DNA of 64,000 nucleotides from Plumapathes pennacea (lineage: Eukaryota; Cnidaria; Anthozoa; Antipatharia; Myriopathidae). Of this stretch, positions 49,507 to 61,983 are shown piece by piece. Below the pieces are notes generated by a model. It was not told where the DNA came from. It made no database searches and saw only the letters and a program-made list of their open reading frames with translations. Within the stretch, counting starts at the first letter, position 1. Every line of letters starts with the position of its first letter. The translations under genes and the position numbers were made by a program. The stretch is from the NCBI GenBank assembly GCA_964036295.1, contig OZ038462.1, positions 41,087,680 through 41,151,679 of the forward strand, written 5' to 3'.

Positions 49507-50973
49507 ATGCCGTACCAAGGTGGACGATATTTACCTCCGATAGGTTAGCACACCTTTCTTCATTTTGTTTTAAAGCCCTGGCCAAACGCACTCCCAAGTC
49601 GATCCAAATTTTCCACTTTGGTTCAACTTGGGTATCGCCCAAGTTGTTCACCGTTTTGCCACCCAACCCCAAGCCAACGCAAGCTGTTTTCTTGTGACTT
49701 GCGAGTACGTTTGGCTTGTTTTGGTGGTAAACCAATTCAAACACATCTGGCATGAGAGAAAAATTAACCCCTATTTTACAAATCACACAATGCTTTTACA
49801 TAACAGTGTAATATGTCTATGTCAAGCACCCAAAGGGCTGACTCTACGCAACTGAGACCTCCGACTAACTTATTTATCTATAGCAACACCTACAGTTTCG
49901 ACGTATCAGAGAGACTACCTGAACCACAAAACAAGAAATCCCTCCAAATCTTACAAGCATCGAAACCAAACCAATCTCCGTGAGTATACAACGATGTCTG
50001 ATTCCCTGCAAACCTGTGGTACCAGTTGACTTGTGGTCTACAGTTTTGTCTTTGTGATTTTGAAGACTTGAAGACATTTTAAGTCCTCTATTTCAGCTCC
50101 TATCACCTACTCCAAATGCAGAGTGGTCAGTCATTCGTCACTCTACAAGGATGAGTTTGCCGGGGTATTTGGCCCTCCCGCTCCAACATCAAAGTACGTC
50201 CAACGCCTGTAGTTGTTAAGTTGCGCATGCCCACAGGCAGGCATCTCGGCTACCAATGTTCTAGCTCTGAATTTTGTACTGAGTTCTAGCTTGACCGAAC
50301 TATCAATTCTCATTACATGACTAGTTTGAATGCCGGCTGAGAGAATTCAGTGCATTATTAATGGTAACTTCCACAGAAGAACTCTCAAGAATGCGGGAAC
50401 CACTGAAGAGTTTGGTTTGCTTCAAAACTCCGACTAACGAGAATATTCCCCTTCTTTATCTGAGTGTTGCAGGCAAAAATTGACTTGGGAGTGCACTTCG
50501 AGATACCTAAAGTTCGCAAGTGTGCACTTGAACTTTCTTGGTACAGTAAATACTTTAGGTTGTTGACAAGAGCTCAATATGGGAACTTTCGTTTAGTTAG
50601 GAAGTTGATCTCAGTCGATTTTTACTAATCCAACTTAGGTCAATTTCAGGCCTCTACCATATCTATATCCATCAAAGGATCCCTTTGAGACATCATCTTA
50701 CAGAAAGGACTTTCCAAACCACGACGAACTCAGACAAGGGGTCAAACCCACATCACCGGACCGCAAAAACAACCCACATCCGAGGACCATGACCAACGCC
50801 TTCGCGTTCCCTTCACGGGTAAGAATACAGGGCACCGCGTATGAAAAAGGAGAAGGAATGTAAAATGAAAATGGAAAGAAGGACCGGGAAAGTTGTGACG
50901 AGGAAAAAACTAGAACGAAGACGGATGGGAATGGGACATCGAGTAAAGAGGAGAGAAGGGACATGGAGAAGGA

Positions 50974-51016
<43 letters not shown>

Positions 51017-51513
51017 AGGGGGGGGGGGGGGGGGGGGGGGAGGAGAGATGGGAAGGAGAAGGGTAAGAGAAAAAGGCTGAGAGAAAACTAATATGGAAAG
51101 AAGGTTGGGGGATGGGGCACAGCAGAGTCCGTGAAGGTTAAGAAAGGAGAAAGACAATAACAGGAGACAATAGAAAGAAAAGTATGGACAGAAATCTAGA
51201 GAATGTGTGTGAGTAGAAAACTAGAAAGGAGAAGGAAAGACTTGGGGAGAAGTATAAGGAGAAAATTAGAAGGAAGAGGAACGTAAGGCACGGGAGGACG
51301 ATGTAAAGAAAACAAATGCAATAGGGAAAAGAAAATGATACAGATATTCGAGAGAAGGACGACCATAAGAAGTAATCACAGTTTGCTAGGAATTGGAAAA
51401 CCGCCCCATTACATGTTATGTGCTGCCAACACCGACGCTCATATCCAAACTTTTTCTTCCAGGGTTACTGGATCTGGCCGCACTGTCTGGCGCCGATAAA
51501 ACTGGAAAAATAA
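49507..51513 (+). CDS. Gene B: small NNPHP-box protein, TxYQ-repeat family (complete, 5 exons)
   Basis: Not recognised by name. Exons 49507-49543, 49884-49979, 50097-50193, 50650-50818, 51463-51513 join to 149 aa, starting MPYQGGRYLPPI and ending GYWIWPHCLAPIKLEK. Short repeats are VSTYQRDY, HSSLYKDEF and TSSYRKDF. The shared box reads RKNNPHPRTM...AFPSR and closes at the exon 4 donor; the next exon starts with an aromatic GYWIW, comparable to PRWIW in gene D. Exon 4 begins in phase 2 (AA|G), as the box exon does in genes A and D (AG|G) and C (CG|C). AATAAA at 51668 is 155 nt past the stop. It lies in tandem with genes A and C, same strand. The first donor, GTTAGC, is slightly unusual. A cytoskeletal or ciliary role is inferred only from repeat style. 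Confidence 0.68.
50975..51040. repeat. TG dinucleotide repeat followed by a 23-base G run, gene B intron 4
   Basis: About 20 TG units run to 51014, then GGGA and an uninterrupted G tract at 51018-51040, within a purine-rich stretch. Simple repeats; strong G-quadruplex and Z-DNA potential by composition. Confidence 0.85.
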
Positions 51514-52706
51514 AAGCGCAGCGGACTACGAAATGCTCGGATGTATTCATACAGTATATAACAACTGTTTCCACTTGACTTTCGTACTGTATAAAATTCT
51601 ATTCAAACTGTCGGATGTTCATGATGAACGGTCACCGTGTTCACAGGCGAGGGCTGAACAACAATTGAATAAAACGCTTTTCACCATAGCTTGCAATATT
51701 AAGACATTTTCTCTAAGCCGCCGCTCTTTGAAGAAAAAGTTCATCTTTCACCTGTGTTCTCTAAAATCTGCGGTTCTGCCTTAAAAAACAAACACACAAA
51801 CAAAAACAAAAATAAAAACAAAAAACAAAAAAAAACAAAACAAAACAAACAAAAAAAAAACACGCAAACACACAAGAAGTTTACAAGACATTTGTTATAA
51901 TTTTCTTGCCGTATTATCATCTGTTGTAAATGAGCACTGGCCCTTTATGAGTCGCACAAGCGCAACACTAGTAGGGAAAAGGAACCGAATATGTTTGATC
52001 CTCGCTTGCGTCGAGCCTGTTTTCACTGTAAAATAAGGACTCTTGTACTTGCGTTGCTCGTGAAAACCAGGCTCTAAGCAACACGCATGCACAACCAAGC
52101 AAACTGAAGATTTCGAAACCCGCACGGGCCGAGTTTCACATGAGTGTCAGCCTATTGATTGAGTTCTGACAAGCTTTAAGCGTAAGTCAACTGGGTGTAC
52201 CATACAAAGCACTTTCGTGCACGCCTCACCACGGGCATACAATAGCTGGTGATCGAAGCCAATACAATTGAAAGGCTCTTGGCCCGGTATCAGACACTTT
52301 TGTTTTGGTGAAAAGTAAACTATCGAGGCATATCCAGAGGGATTTATTGCCACTAAGAGGCTGAGAGAAAGGCGCTAATCCCACAAAGAATAGACGCATA
52401 AGGCACAGCCTTAGAAAACAAACAACGTTTGCATACACAGACGTGCTTCGGCTCTTCTTGCCAGGTCATTTTATCGACAGTCTTGCGCAAATCATTAAGA
52501 CAAACCAACATAATCTTGCAACGCACGTGTGCAAGTGATCTAACAAGACTACAAACATCTCAAGGTAAGCAAATAGACTAGTTACACAAAATCAATTAGG
52601 AAGAGAACACCGGCAAGTGTCTTTACATTATGATACGGCAGCATCTGACCAAGTATTTATCCAACAGCCGTTGTAGTTCAGTCACCAAGTGCACCTGACC
52701 CGCTAA
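51514..52706. other. Spacer between genes B and C
   Basis: Contains the gene B AATAAA (51668) and an A-rich CAAAA/AAATA tract at about 51783-51870. No exon seen. Confidence 0.45.
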
Positions 52707-53975
52707 ATGGAAACTCGCTACAAAGACTGGGCCACGACGGGTAAGTCCAAGTTGGCATGCGTTGAAGATGGAACAATTCCTGCCGTGCATTCATGGACGC
52801 TAATATACAAATCTCTTGGTATTGAATTTTCAGTGAGAGACGCGAAGACCCGTCCAAACCCCGTCAACCTCCCTCCAGGCCTCAGAAACTACTTCGACAA
52901 CGCGCTGAAAAAAGACACCATAGCAGAGACGTACTACCGGTAAGGACATCAACTGAACTCGACCAGTAACTCAGTCTTTTTCCCAGCCAACAACCATTGA
53001 TCAAGACCAACTAAAAAGCTTTTCTTAAGCTCGAAACATATTACCGAGAAAGTTGTGTTGTGTGCGGTACCTTTCCGCATCTTCGGTCTACTCGCGCTTT
53101 GATTACTGACAATGCCTTACATAGTTACAATACCATTTCTCAGCTCACAAAGTTTGAAGGCGCTGAAGCGCTTAGCAACCAAGTAACGTGGTTAGTTCCC
53201 CACTCTTCCCAGCTCCCCCATAAAAGAGCCACGAAACTCAAGTGACGGCCGTGAGCTGAAATATCTCAACTTTCACCTAAAACATACATAGCTTCACTCA
53301 GAATGGCAGGTCAGTCGCCAGATTCTCCTCACTATGGTATCTATAGCAGCTTGGAAAAGATCAAGGAGAACGTGTCGTTTCATCAGGGTGAATTGACACA
53401 GCTGCTTTGCACAGTGTAATTTATCCAGTAGCACTAGAACCTATTTTAGGGCGCGAAAACGCCATGGCAGGTGGGAAATCGGATTTGCGGTGTGATTTGG
53501 TAATCACGGGATTACCAGGTTGCTAAACCACAAACGCTAACCAGCACAAGAAAATAATTCAGTGACATATCGAACGAAGTCGTGTTTATTTGGTGCTGCG
53601 CAGAGAGAAAATAATAAAAATGGCACCAGCAAAACATGGAATATTCTTCTCACAACGCGAAAAAATAGCATAGCTAAAGTAATTTAGAGCATTTCTGACA
53701 GATAAAACAAGTAAAAGTTGGACAATTATGACGAAGCTCAAGTCAACTTTCTGTTCGTATGTTGTTGTTGTTGTTGTTGTTGTTTGTCTAATTGCCCTCT
53801 CTGGTTGACGTCACGTCTAGCATCTCGCAGTCTCCCAGCCATGGCCCGCACGGATCAACGCACCGCCAAGGGAACAGTTACATTAGCAGCCAGAGGGAAG
53901 CATTAGGTCACGTGACCAGGAATAACCCGCACCCGTTCAAAATTGTCTTTCCTTTTCAGACAGGTGACAGGGTAC

Positions 53976-54020
<45 letters not shown>

Positions 54021-55109
54021 AACGAACAATGCAGCATTCTCAATACTATTTACTAGTTCTTGAACACTGAAAGCTTATAGAGATGCAAAATGATTCAGAG
54101 TCCGAAAGATATTGAAATTGTTTGCCAGGCGTCAACTGGTAACTGGAAATGACGTTTTGGTATCCATTAAAAATAGTGTGATTGATACCAGCTGAGAACT
54201 AGTCGGCATGGTGATAAAAACGCTCGTGTATCAACTGAAAGTTGATCGAGGTACTGGAACGCCGTAAGAGTAACAATAGCTGACGTTTTGAGCGTTAGCT
54301 CTTCGTCAGAAAAAATAGTTTGTCTAGAAATAGCTTGATGTTCCCCTTTTAAAAGATTTCCCCAAGCATATTTCTGAGTCAACGAAAACAGCTTATACAG
54401 TATTGATGGTTATTCTTTATCTGAACTTCATGCATTACAGTTGAATACATACATGATATGGGAACCAATGGAACGGGGCGTAGCGCTTCCAGCACTTCCA
54501 CACGGTAAGCCTCACAATCATGCACCACCGAAGCGAGGCGAGTCCAGGATGAAGAATGCGCATGCTCAGTTAAAGGGTCGTCACCAGTCCACGTACCAGG
54601 CAGAAATCTCGCACTTGGCTCTTCTTCGAAGAAGAGGTAAGTTTCCCAGGAACGTCTGGGAAATGATCAGAGTGGCGCAAAACTCACCACAACGCAAACC
54701 CTTCAGACAAAAAATAAAGAACTTTTAGACCATATGAGAGCAACAATAAGTGGCTGACCATATCCGTGTCTTAACTGTTTCAAGAACTTACAGCGATGAT
54801 ACTTTAAATGAGTTCGTTGCACCATAAGTGCTTCAATGAACAGCTATCACACAAAAAACGGTCACACAGATCACTTAATGTTAGGAGGAATGAATAAATC
54901 TAAAAAATCTCACCTGTTTTTCAAAACTGTTTTTCAGATGCTCATTCCAGGAGTCTGTGGCTTCGCCAAACTTCTATTTAGTTCTGCTTGAATCTAACAT
55001 TGTTCCGCCGCACTGATGTACAAATCTCTTCTCTTTTCCAGTCATGACGGATCATTTCCCAGTAACAAGCAAGCGCGACATGTTCTCCAGCCACCTCAAA
55101 GTGTACTAG
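52707..55109 (+). CDS. Gene C: small NNPHP-box protein, divergent TxYQ-family member (complete, 5 exons)
   Basis: Not recognised by name. Exons 52707-52740, 52834-52939, 53821-53971, 54441-54636, 55042-55109 join to 184 aa (METRYKDWATT...SSHLKVY). The family box reads HVTRNNPHPFKIVFPFQTGDR and ends at the exon 3 donor, the same place as in genes A, B and D. One repeat, HQSTYQAEI, lies late in exon 4. This is the most divergent copy: fewer repeats and a basic His/Arg-rich stretch after the box. Choosing the acceptor before 53821 rather than the AG ten bases later keeps the phase with exon 2. A candidate donor at 54505 is ignored because the frame stays open to the conserved repeat. The exon 3 donor GTACGT is directly followed by 29 A residues. 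Confidence 0.6.
53978..54006. repeat. A29 homopolymer next to the gene C exon 3 donor
   Basis: Begins six bases into the intron, right after GTACGT. Could be a slippage-prone tract or the tail of an old retroinsertion. Confidence 0.85.
54160..54370 (-). mobile_element. Penelope-like 3'-tail fragment with decayed hammerhead-like core, gene C intron 3
   Basis: On the minus strand: CUGACGA, a stem-loop GAGC-UAAC-GCUC, then AAAAC and GUCAGC. This is the flanking-repeat signature of Penelope-like elements, but the G expected before AAA is an A here. No GIY-YIG or reverse transcriptase is present, so it is a small terminal fragment. Confidence 0.6.
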
Positions 55110-56553
55110 CCAAAAGGCAAGGGACCCTGCCGCTTGTTCACTTTCAACTCTTTATTCATCTTTCTTATCAACAAGAAACGAGTTCCAGTTTATAATTTGT
55201 CCTATATCATTTTACTATTATTATCATTTTACTGGAACAAATATAAAGATAAAGTTGGTTGAATTAAAATAAGTTTCTTAATACTTTGTATACGTGTTTA
55301 AGTCATTCTGTGTGTCAGTGATTGTTTAGTGGGAAACAAGCGCAAACGCCATAGCGTCATAAATTTCAGATTAGCAGAATTTTACAATCTGTTTTACAAT
55401 TCAAAAATTGATACAATCAGAAAACCTACTGTGCTAAGCAACGATTCAGTGGTTACCAACTCACTGATAGAGAAAAAAAAAAACAGCATGGGTTGCTACT
55501 GCTGCTTCCACCACCACTACAACTATATCACTAAGCTACAACAACAACTACTACTACAATATAACTACTGTTTTTACAGTTTTTATCAGTGAGGGTGTAC
55601 TAGTATCTAGTAGTATTTGTCTATATCTTTGATTCGAAACAAAATGTCGCGATATTGAATATCCGAAGTGGCCGCGATCCGACAGCTAGCAAGTGTTAAT
55701 GTCCGCGTCGATACAAATATATTAAAGGCATATCTACGGAACGTCACTAAAAACATGCAAGTCGACGTCAACTCAAGACAATTTCTTGTCCTTTCACCGA
55801 CCAAATGCCACTAGTGCATGCAGGCTCATTAATTTTACAAATTACGCGGAAAATGACAATTCTAGGCTCCTCCCACACAGCTCAACACGCCAATCAAGTG
55901 CCCACATTGTTTCCTAACATTAGATGGGCAAGAGTCTATTTTACTATGAGTTTTCTGTAGGAGCTTTTGAGAAGAATTTCCGGTGGCAAATAAACATAGT
56001 GGCCATTGCCGTATAGTCTGACATCTACTTGGAGTGTGTACGTGTCTCTAATAGTCTCTAATAGTCTAGTATCTGTTTCACGGGTTTATTGAAATCACTC
56101 TACTACTATTACTTCTTACTAGTCTACTGCCAAGTGTTCTACTGTTAACACTAATACTAGAGTAATGCTGGTACTAGCATTGCTATCGTTGTGTATGTAA
56201 TTGTATCCAAGATACAGATACGATTGTAGGTACTGAGTGTATGGTTTATAACAACAGCAAAAACAGGATAAAATATAGCATTCGTCCATTTGATCTAAAA
56301 TATTACGAAATAAAGCCTGGTATGCTACCGGTAATTTTTGATTGATTTTTTTTTGTAAACGTGCTCTTTTTGTGTTTTTGTAAATGTGGAATAATACAAC
56401 TACTTTACACCTACATGTACTCAAGTACAATCATTAAATATCAGTCATGGCTGGCACCATTGCCATTATTTGCTGTGTCACTAACTGTCAATACAACTAC
56501 CACACCTTCCACGTAGCGCGCGAGTCTTTAGGTTCTCTGATTTGCAGCATAAT
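55110..56553. other. Convergent spacer between gene C and STK16
   Basis: 3' flanks of both genes. Contains ACT/ACA-rich triplets near 55500-55570 and a reverse AATAAA at 56085-56090 suited to STK16. No exon seen. Confidence 0.5.
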
Positions 56554-59500
56554 TCATACAACGTTGGCAGTGTTCTCGCAGCTCAAGCGTCCAGTTGGCG
56601 GTGCGAGGTTGTCCAGTCTACTCAGGATGTTTGGTACAGACGGTCTTTCTTGAGGATCCACTTTCAGAAGACTCAGAATGAGGCCGTTCAGTTGCACCGA
56701 GTAGTTACTAACGGGAAAATGAGTGAACATCACGGTCAGCGGGAATTTACAGTTAAAAAATTAAACTTTTTGTACTCCGACCGCCTTACCCGTTTTATCT
56801 CCCTCTGCATATGGTTGTCTCACACGCACACAAGCACACCGTCTCTTCCCTCTTTTTCTCCCCTTCAATCTTTTAGTTATTTTCCTTCTTCTCCTTCTCT
56901 TAATTTCTGCTTCTGCTTCTCCTCCTCCTTTCTCTCATTCTCTATTTTCTGCTGCTTCTTCTTCTTCTTCATTTCTCTCTCACTCCCTTACACACACAAA
57001 TACATGCCTTTTATAGCCACCCGTTTCTACCTTTCTGAAGCAGTGGAACGAATCTTTTATGACAGAAAACTGTTCACACCTGTTAACTGGGATGCGTATG
57101 TTGCCACTGTTGGCTGAAAGAGCTGAACCATCACATGGACTGTCGCCTGGCATGAGAATTCAATTTGCAGTGAGCGAGCAGAATATCAAGAAATTTGCAT
57201 CATTACACACTGACACTTCTGTCTACTGTACCTACCATAAGCCATGGAATACAAGGTACACCCCAAGGACCACACATCAGACTTCTCATCAATTGAACAA
57301 TGTGATGGCACTTCAAACAGCTCTGGGGCCCTACACATGGTAATAGGATGTTTAAAAAATCAGCTCAGAATAGCAAAACAAGACTTGTGTTGTTGTTGTT
57401 GTTGTTGTTGTTAAATATTGTATTTTTGGTTATTTTCAGCTCTTTCTCTATAAGGGGAAGGGATGTGTGAACAAAATCAAGGGGGAAATGGATGCTAATG
57501 ACAGTGACACAGTGCATGTGACAACTTTTTGATGGCAGGGGGGAGGAGGTAGTACTACCTGTATGTTGAAGTGCATTCCAGGGCACATCTTTCTTGCAAA
57601 GCCAATGCTTCTCTCCTGCAATATTGGCATAGAGCGGTTTTCGGATGACTGTCGAAAGTAATTGTGTGATTGCTTTGGTTTTGCGTTTGCTTCGCTTTCG
57701 GATTGGTCCACACGAGTTTGTCAGCATGCTCAGCCAATCAGAGACAAAACCAAAACCAAAACCAAACACTTCTCATGCAAGCGATGGCGTGTACTCGCAC
57801 TGCTGATTGGAAAGTAAAACCAAACGCAAGACCAAACGCGAATTACTTTTGCTTCCAATTGGCTGAACTGTTTTCTCTCAGTCTCTGTGATTGGCCTGTG
57901 TGATTACTTTGGTTTTGGTTTTCGACAGTCATCCGAAAACGGCTCTATAGATATAGCAATATTAGTGTAAGAAAAAAAAAGCCTTTAAATGCACAGGTAA
58001 TTAATATCCATCCAACTTGACATTAAAGAGTGTTACATACAATATACAGATGAGTTGATTCACACCTGCTGTATGACCCTAATCTTACAATTCAACAACT
58101 CAACATTAGTTGCAGACTTTCACCTTGAGTTAATAACACATCTGGCTTCAGCAACACTTCCTAAATCCATGATCACAACAGTGTGATTAGGTGCAAGTAG
58201 TAAATTGTGGGGCTGTTGGATAAGAAAAGAGGAACAGAGAAGCATTGAAACAGACATTGAGGTTACCGAGGATTGAACCGTGAACCTCTTGCTCAAAAGG
58301 TCGCGCACCAACCAACCAAGCCACATCTGCTTATTGATTATAGTATGATGATGATGGTGATGGTGGCACTGTGTAAATCTAGATTATGAGGTGTGCATGT
58401 AACAATAGTGACAGTGATGTTGATGTGGTGACCTTGATATTGACGTGATAAGGGATGGTGATGGTACTGATGAGACAGAGAAAGTTGGTGGTGATAATGA
58501 GAAAGGTGGTCATGCAATGGTACTGATGGTGATAATGATGATATAAACAATCACATGGTTGTTGATAGTGGTTGCCATGGGTGTGGATATGAATAGTTGT
58601 GGTCATATTTTATTTATTTATTTTCCTGCCCCCCGTCACCCCCCTCCCTACATCCCAACAAGCTTACCTTGATGTCACGATGAGCCAGAGGAGGTTCACG
58701 GGAGTGGAAGGCATTCACGGCATCACAAACAGAACGGAACATGTGCAGGATGTGCAATTCAGGGATGTGTTCACCACGAGCACGTTTGGTCTCAATCAAG
58801 TCTTGCACTGTTCCTTCCTGTTACAGAAAACCATTATTATCAGGATTCATTTGGATTAAAATCCTCTCAGAACCAAGTCACTGATTGTCCCAAAGAAGCC
58901 TCATTGACATTCCATCTAATTTAGAACTGCTGCTTACATATTGGGCCATCAAAGCTGCACACAGCAAAGGAGGGGGGGGGGAATGGTGGTGTTCTCCTCA
59001 TTGTAATTTTGGTGGGAGTAAAAAAAAAAAAAAATCACCTATTTCGGACCAAAGTGCATGACTTTTTTGTCCCTATTTCAGACATGTATCCCAAATTGCA
59101 CCAATGTACTAAAATATTAAGCAAGATCTTCAGTACCCTATTCCAGACCAATAAGAATTATATAATTATACATATTTCTCTATGCCAACACAGTGGATCT
59201 AGTTATCTTTATAACAGCTGGTTTTCCAGTTAAAATAATTTTATATAAATTATTTATACCCTGATTCAGACTATTACATACCTGTTGGGGCAACACATAC
59301 AATATAAGTACTGTATATGGCTTATATACAAAGGAGTTTATGACCCATCAAATATTTCCTCTCACAGGTGATTGGTGGAATCATGACATGTCACTGAATA
59401 AACCTAAACCTGAATAAACCTGTGCAACCGTTTGCTTCTCAGAACAGATAGTATCCTTGGACAATTATCCCATGTTTATTTCCTCCCAAACATGCCACCA

Positions 59501-61135
59501 CTAGGCCAGAAGATATTCCAAACCACTTTGCTCCAAAGATGTTTTCTTTTTTTTACCTACCTTGTAGTATGTGACAAGCATGCGAGCTTCTTTACATGAT
59601 CCCTTGGTAACAACATCAACATCATGAAGTGGAAGAATTCCTGGATGATTTACAGCTCTATGGGCAGACACTTCTCTGTCAAATGCCTTGGAAATAAATT
59701 CACAGCATGTCAGCAAATTACTGTATTCCAATAGCACTAAAAAAATCTCATCTTCTTACATACATTGAGTTAACACATAACATTGGTGTATAGAAAGTAT
59801 TTTTTACAGTGCACCTTGATCTCTTCTTACCTCTTCTTGCTCTGGGAGTTGAAGACGTATTCTCTTCTAAACACAGGAAAAGACAACAAAAGTACAAGAA
59901 ATTAGGCCAAGAGGTAGTAGTACAATGATTTAGTAATATATTATTAGCCTTGGGAAATAGACCAACTAGGCTACACTTTTTGCAATCATCACTTACCAGT
60001 GCAAAATACTCCTTTCCATGTTTCACAAGGTGTACATAAGAGAATGCTGTGAATAAGATATACATCATGTTTAGGTTCCACATCTTGCCATTTAATATTC
60101 TCACCAGGTTGGATAATATTTTTTACCACAACACACTAGTTTCTCGCTCTCTGATTGTGGTCGAGTTACCATGGTAAATAAGAGTCCATACAACGTTGCT
60201 GACGCCAGCATGTCACGTTTTGCAGCAAAATACAACGAAAGTTTCCCGTATATTTCTAAACGTTGTGGTAAAAAACAAATTTCCACTGGTTTGCCGTGGT
60301 GTGGACTCTTATTTACCACGATTTACGTCATCACATGGTCAAAATTAGTTGCGGACTCACTCAGTGAAGCGCCTCGTAAGTCCACAACATTTTGACCATG
60401 TGATGACGTAAATCGTGGTAAATAAGAGTCCACACCACGGCAAACCAGTGGAAATTTATTTAAATAGATGTAATTATTGCCAAGCTGTAAAAGGTCTTGT
60501 ATATCTAAGCAAGATTATCCCACCTTGGATAGTATCTTGCAAGTCTAAATGCCAAGATCCTGATAAGATATTGTCAAGGTCTTGAATAAGTACATTAAAG
60601 ATCTTTAGCTACAAGATTCAAAACCTGGGTACAGTATTATGCTGCTATCAAAATATAAAAGCATTGCCAAAAATAGTTTAGAAGTGTATATGACTTAGAA
60701 ATAGGAATGTGACCTACATATTAAAATTATTCTTTTTAAACACTTAAAAACATGCCATACAGAAACTATACAGTAAATGAGTGGTCTATATACTTGTATT
60801 CTCCATGACATAGTTAATATATCAGTACCTTGTTCAAAATGTTCGAGTTTCTTAATCTCTGTTTCCGCACGGGACATACATTAATTATTATATTAGGAGA
60901 ATGTTATGTAAACTGAAACGTCCAGTCAATCAATAGTTAACTTATACAATAGATTGATCACATCTTGCAAACCAGTACATTACTAACAATATATAATCAA
61001 TAGGTGTATGTTATCACAACTGTAAACAGGGGCTCTTCTTGAAAAGCCCAACAGGGTTTCCTGAGAGCTCCTGCTCCTATTTATCAAGTGTAAAATAGAA
61101 ACACTATTGTGAAAATATCTTCAATAGGGTAAATA

Positions 61136-61192
<57 letters not shown>

Positions 61193-61533
61193 ACGTCATA
61201 ATATTAAACAGCTGGTTTAAGTTTTGTCTCAAGTAAATCCATTCAAAGAACTACAGAACGTCTGTAACTAGAGTCGCCACAACAGCATGAGAAACGGTAT
61301 TGTTGGACGTAATTGACATCATAATTTAAAGAAACGCATGTTCACAAAACGTTTTCTCCAGAGTGTTCGACAAATGCGGTGAAATGTTTACGACAGTACT
61401 GGTTATACTGATGTGTAAACAAGCATTTTTCTATGACATACTCACCTCCTTCTCCAATGTCTTTGATAACTCTGTAGCGAGTGCCGTTTACAGTAACTTT
61501 CGACCCACAAGCAGTAGAACACAGCAAGCCCAT
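56554..61533 (-). CDS. STK16: Serine/threonine kinase 16 (STK16/NAK-family) orthologue (complete, 10 exons)
   Basis: Small lipid-anchored Ser/Thr kinase of the Numb-associated kinase family, known to act at the Golgi in vertebrates. Exons: 61446-61533, 59997-60046, 59831-59866, 59561-59686, 58668-58817, 58124-58212, 57559-57615, 57236-57330, 57080-57146, 56554-56707, giving 303 aa (human 305). The N-terminus [11 protein letters not shown] has Gly2 for myristoylation and nearby Cys for palmitoylation. Kinase motifs: Gly loop IGEGAFSYV (split over exons 1-2), VAIK-type Lys in FALKRI, HRDIK|PHN catalytic loop, DLG in place of DFG (as in human STK16), activation segment ending TYRAPELF, and [12 protein letters not shown]. 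The C-lobe ends [16 protein letters not shown]. It is convergent with gene C and divergent from gene D. A reverse AATAAA lies at 56085-56090. Secure family call; the short exons 3 and 7 rest on homology plus splice sites. Confidence 0.93.
57632..57945. mobile_element. 314-bp MITE with TA duplication in STK16 intron 6
   Basis: Inverted ends GAGCGGTTTTCGGATGACTG and CAGTCATCCGAAAACGGCTC, then TCGAAA pairing, flanked by TA on both sides (57630-57631, 57946-57947). Internal TTTGGTTTTG blocks repeat in both orientations. TA duplication suggests mobilisation by a Tc1/mariner-type transposase. Confidence 0.72.
58261..58328 (-). mobile_element. tRNA-like SINE head in STK16 intron 5
   Basis: Minus strand holds A-box-like TGGCTTGGTTGG and B box GGTTCAATCC about 30 nt apart. 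No full cloverleaf is evident, so a tRNA-derived SINE fragment is more likely than a gene. Confidence 0.45.
60277..60457. repeat. Perfect 69-bp inverted repeat in STK16 intron 1
   Basis: Arms 60277-60345 and 60389-60457 are exact reverse complements around a 43-nt spacer. They contain TGGTTTGCCGTGGTGTGGAC and GATTTACGTCATCACATGGT. A related partial copy (GGTAAATAAGAGTCCA) lies just upstream at about 60173. Likely a young foldback MITE or a palindromic duplication. Confidence 0.85.
61136..61191. repeat. ATT microsatellite in STK16 intron 1
   Basis: About 18 ATT triplets, uninterrupted. Simple repeat. Confidence 0.88.
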
Positions 61534-61983
61534 TAGAAAAAAACTTATTCCGCCGTAAAAACGTATACGTTCAATAACACTCCGCTTCAGGCATGAGGAA
61601 GCGAATATTGTTGCCCAGGCCCCAGTTTCACTCGGTCACGGAAAGCGTAGGCACGCTAGGACAAAAGAGAAAAGCTTCTAAAACGAAAAATGAGAAAAAC
61701 AGAAACAAAAACAAAAGATATTGCTATCTAGTTTTCTTGGTTTGGTCTCTATGTCTGTCATACAGCTCGCCTTGAGATAACTCTTTATTTATGAGCTGCT
61801 CTTTTTCATCTATATATTCATTCAATTTGACTTGCAAATTCCTCTGGAAACTTGATAGCGGATTAATATTCATAAACGCGTGGCACAGAAAACAAAACGC
61901 TTGGCCCCGAGCTTCGCTTCTTGTCCTGTTGAATTGTCAAAACAAACGACACATCGCGAATGTAATTACAACAAACAGGGGCC
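61534..61983. promoter_or_regulatory. Putative bidirectional promoter between STK16 and gene D
   Basis: The STK16 ATG (61533, minus) and gene D ATG (61984, plus) are 450 bp apart and divergent, so this segment should hold both 5' ends. No clear TATA element was noted. Inference from layout. Confidence 0.4.

Noticed and set aside
54441..54504. Exon ending at a GTAAGC donor at 54505 in gene C
   Set aside because: The frame stays open past this donor into the family repeat STYQ, and the later donor GTAAGT at 54637 is stronger.
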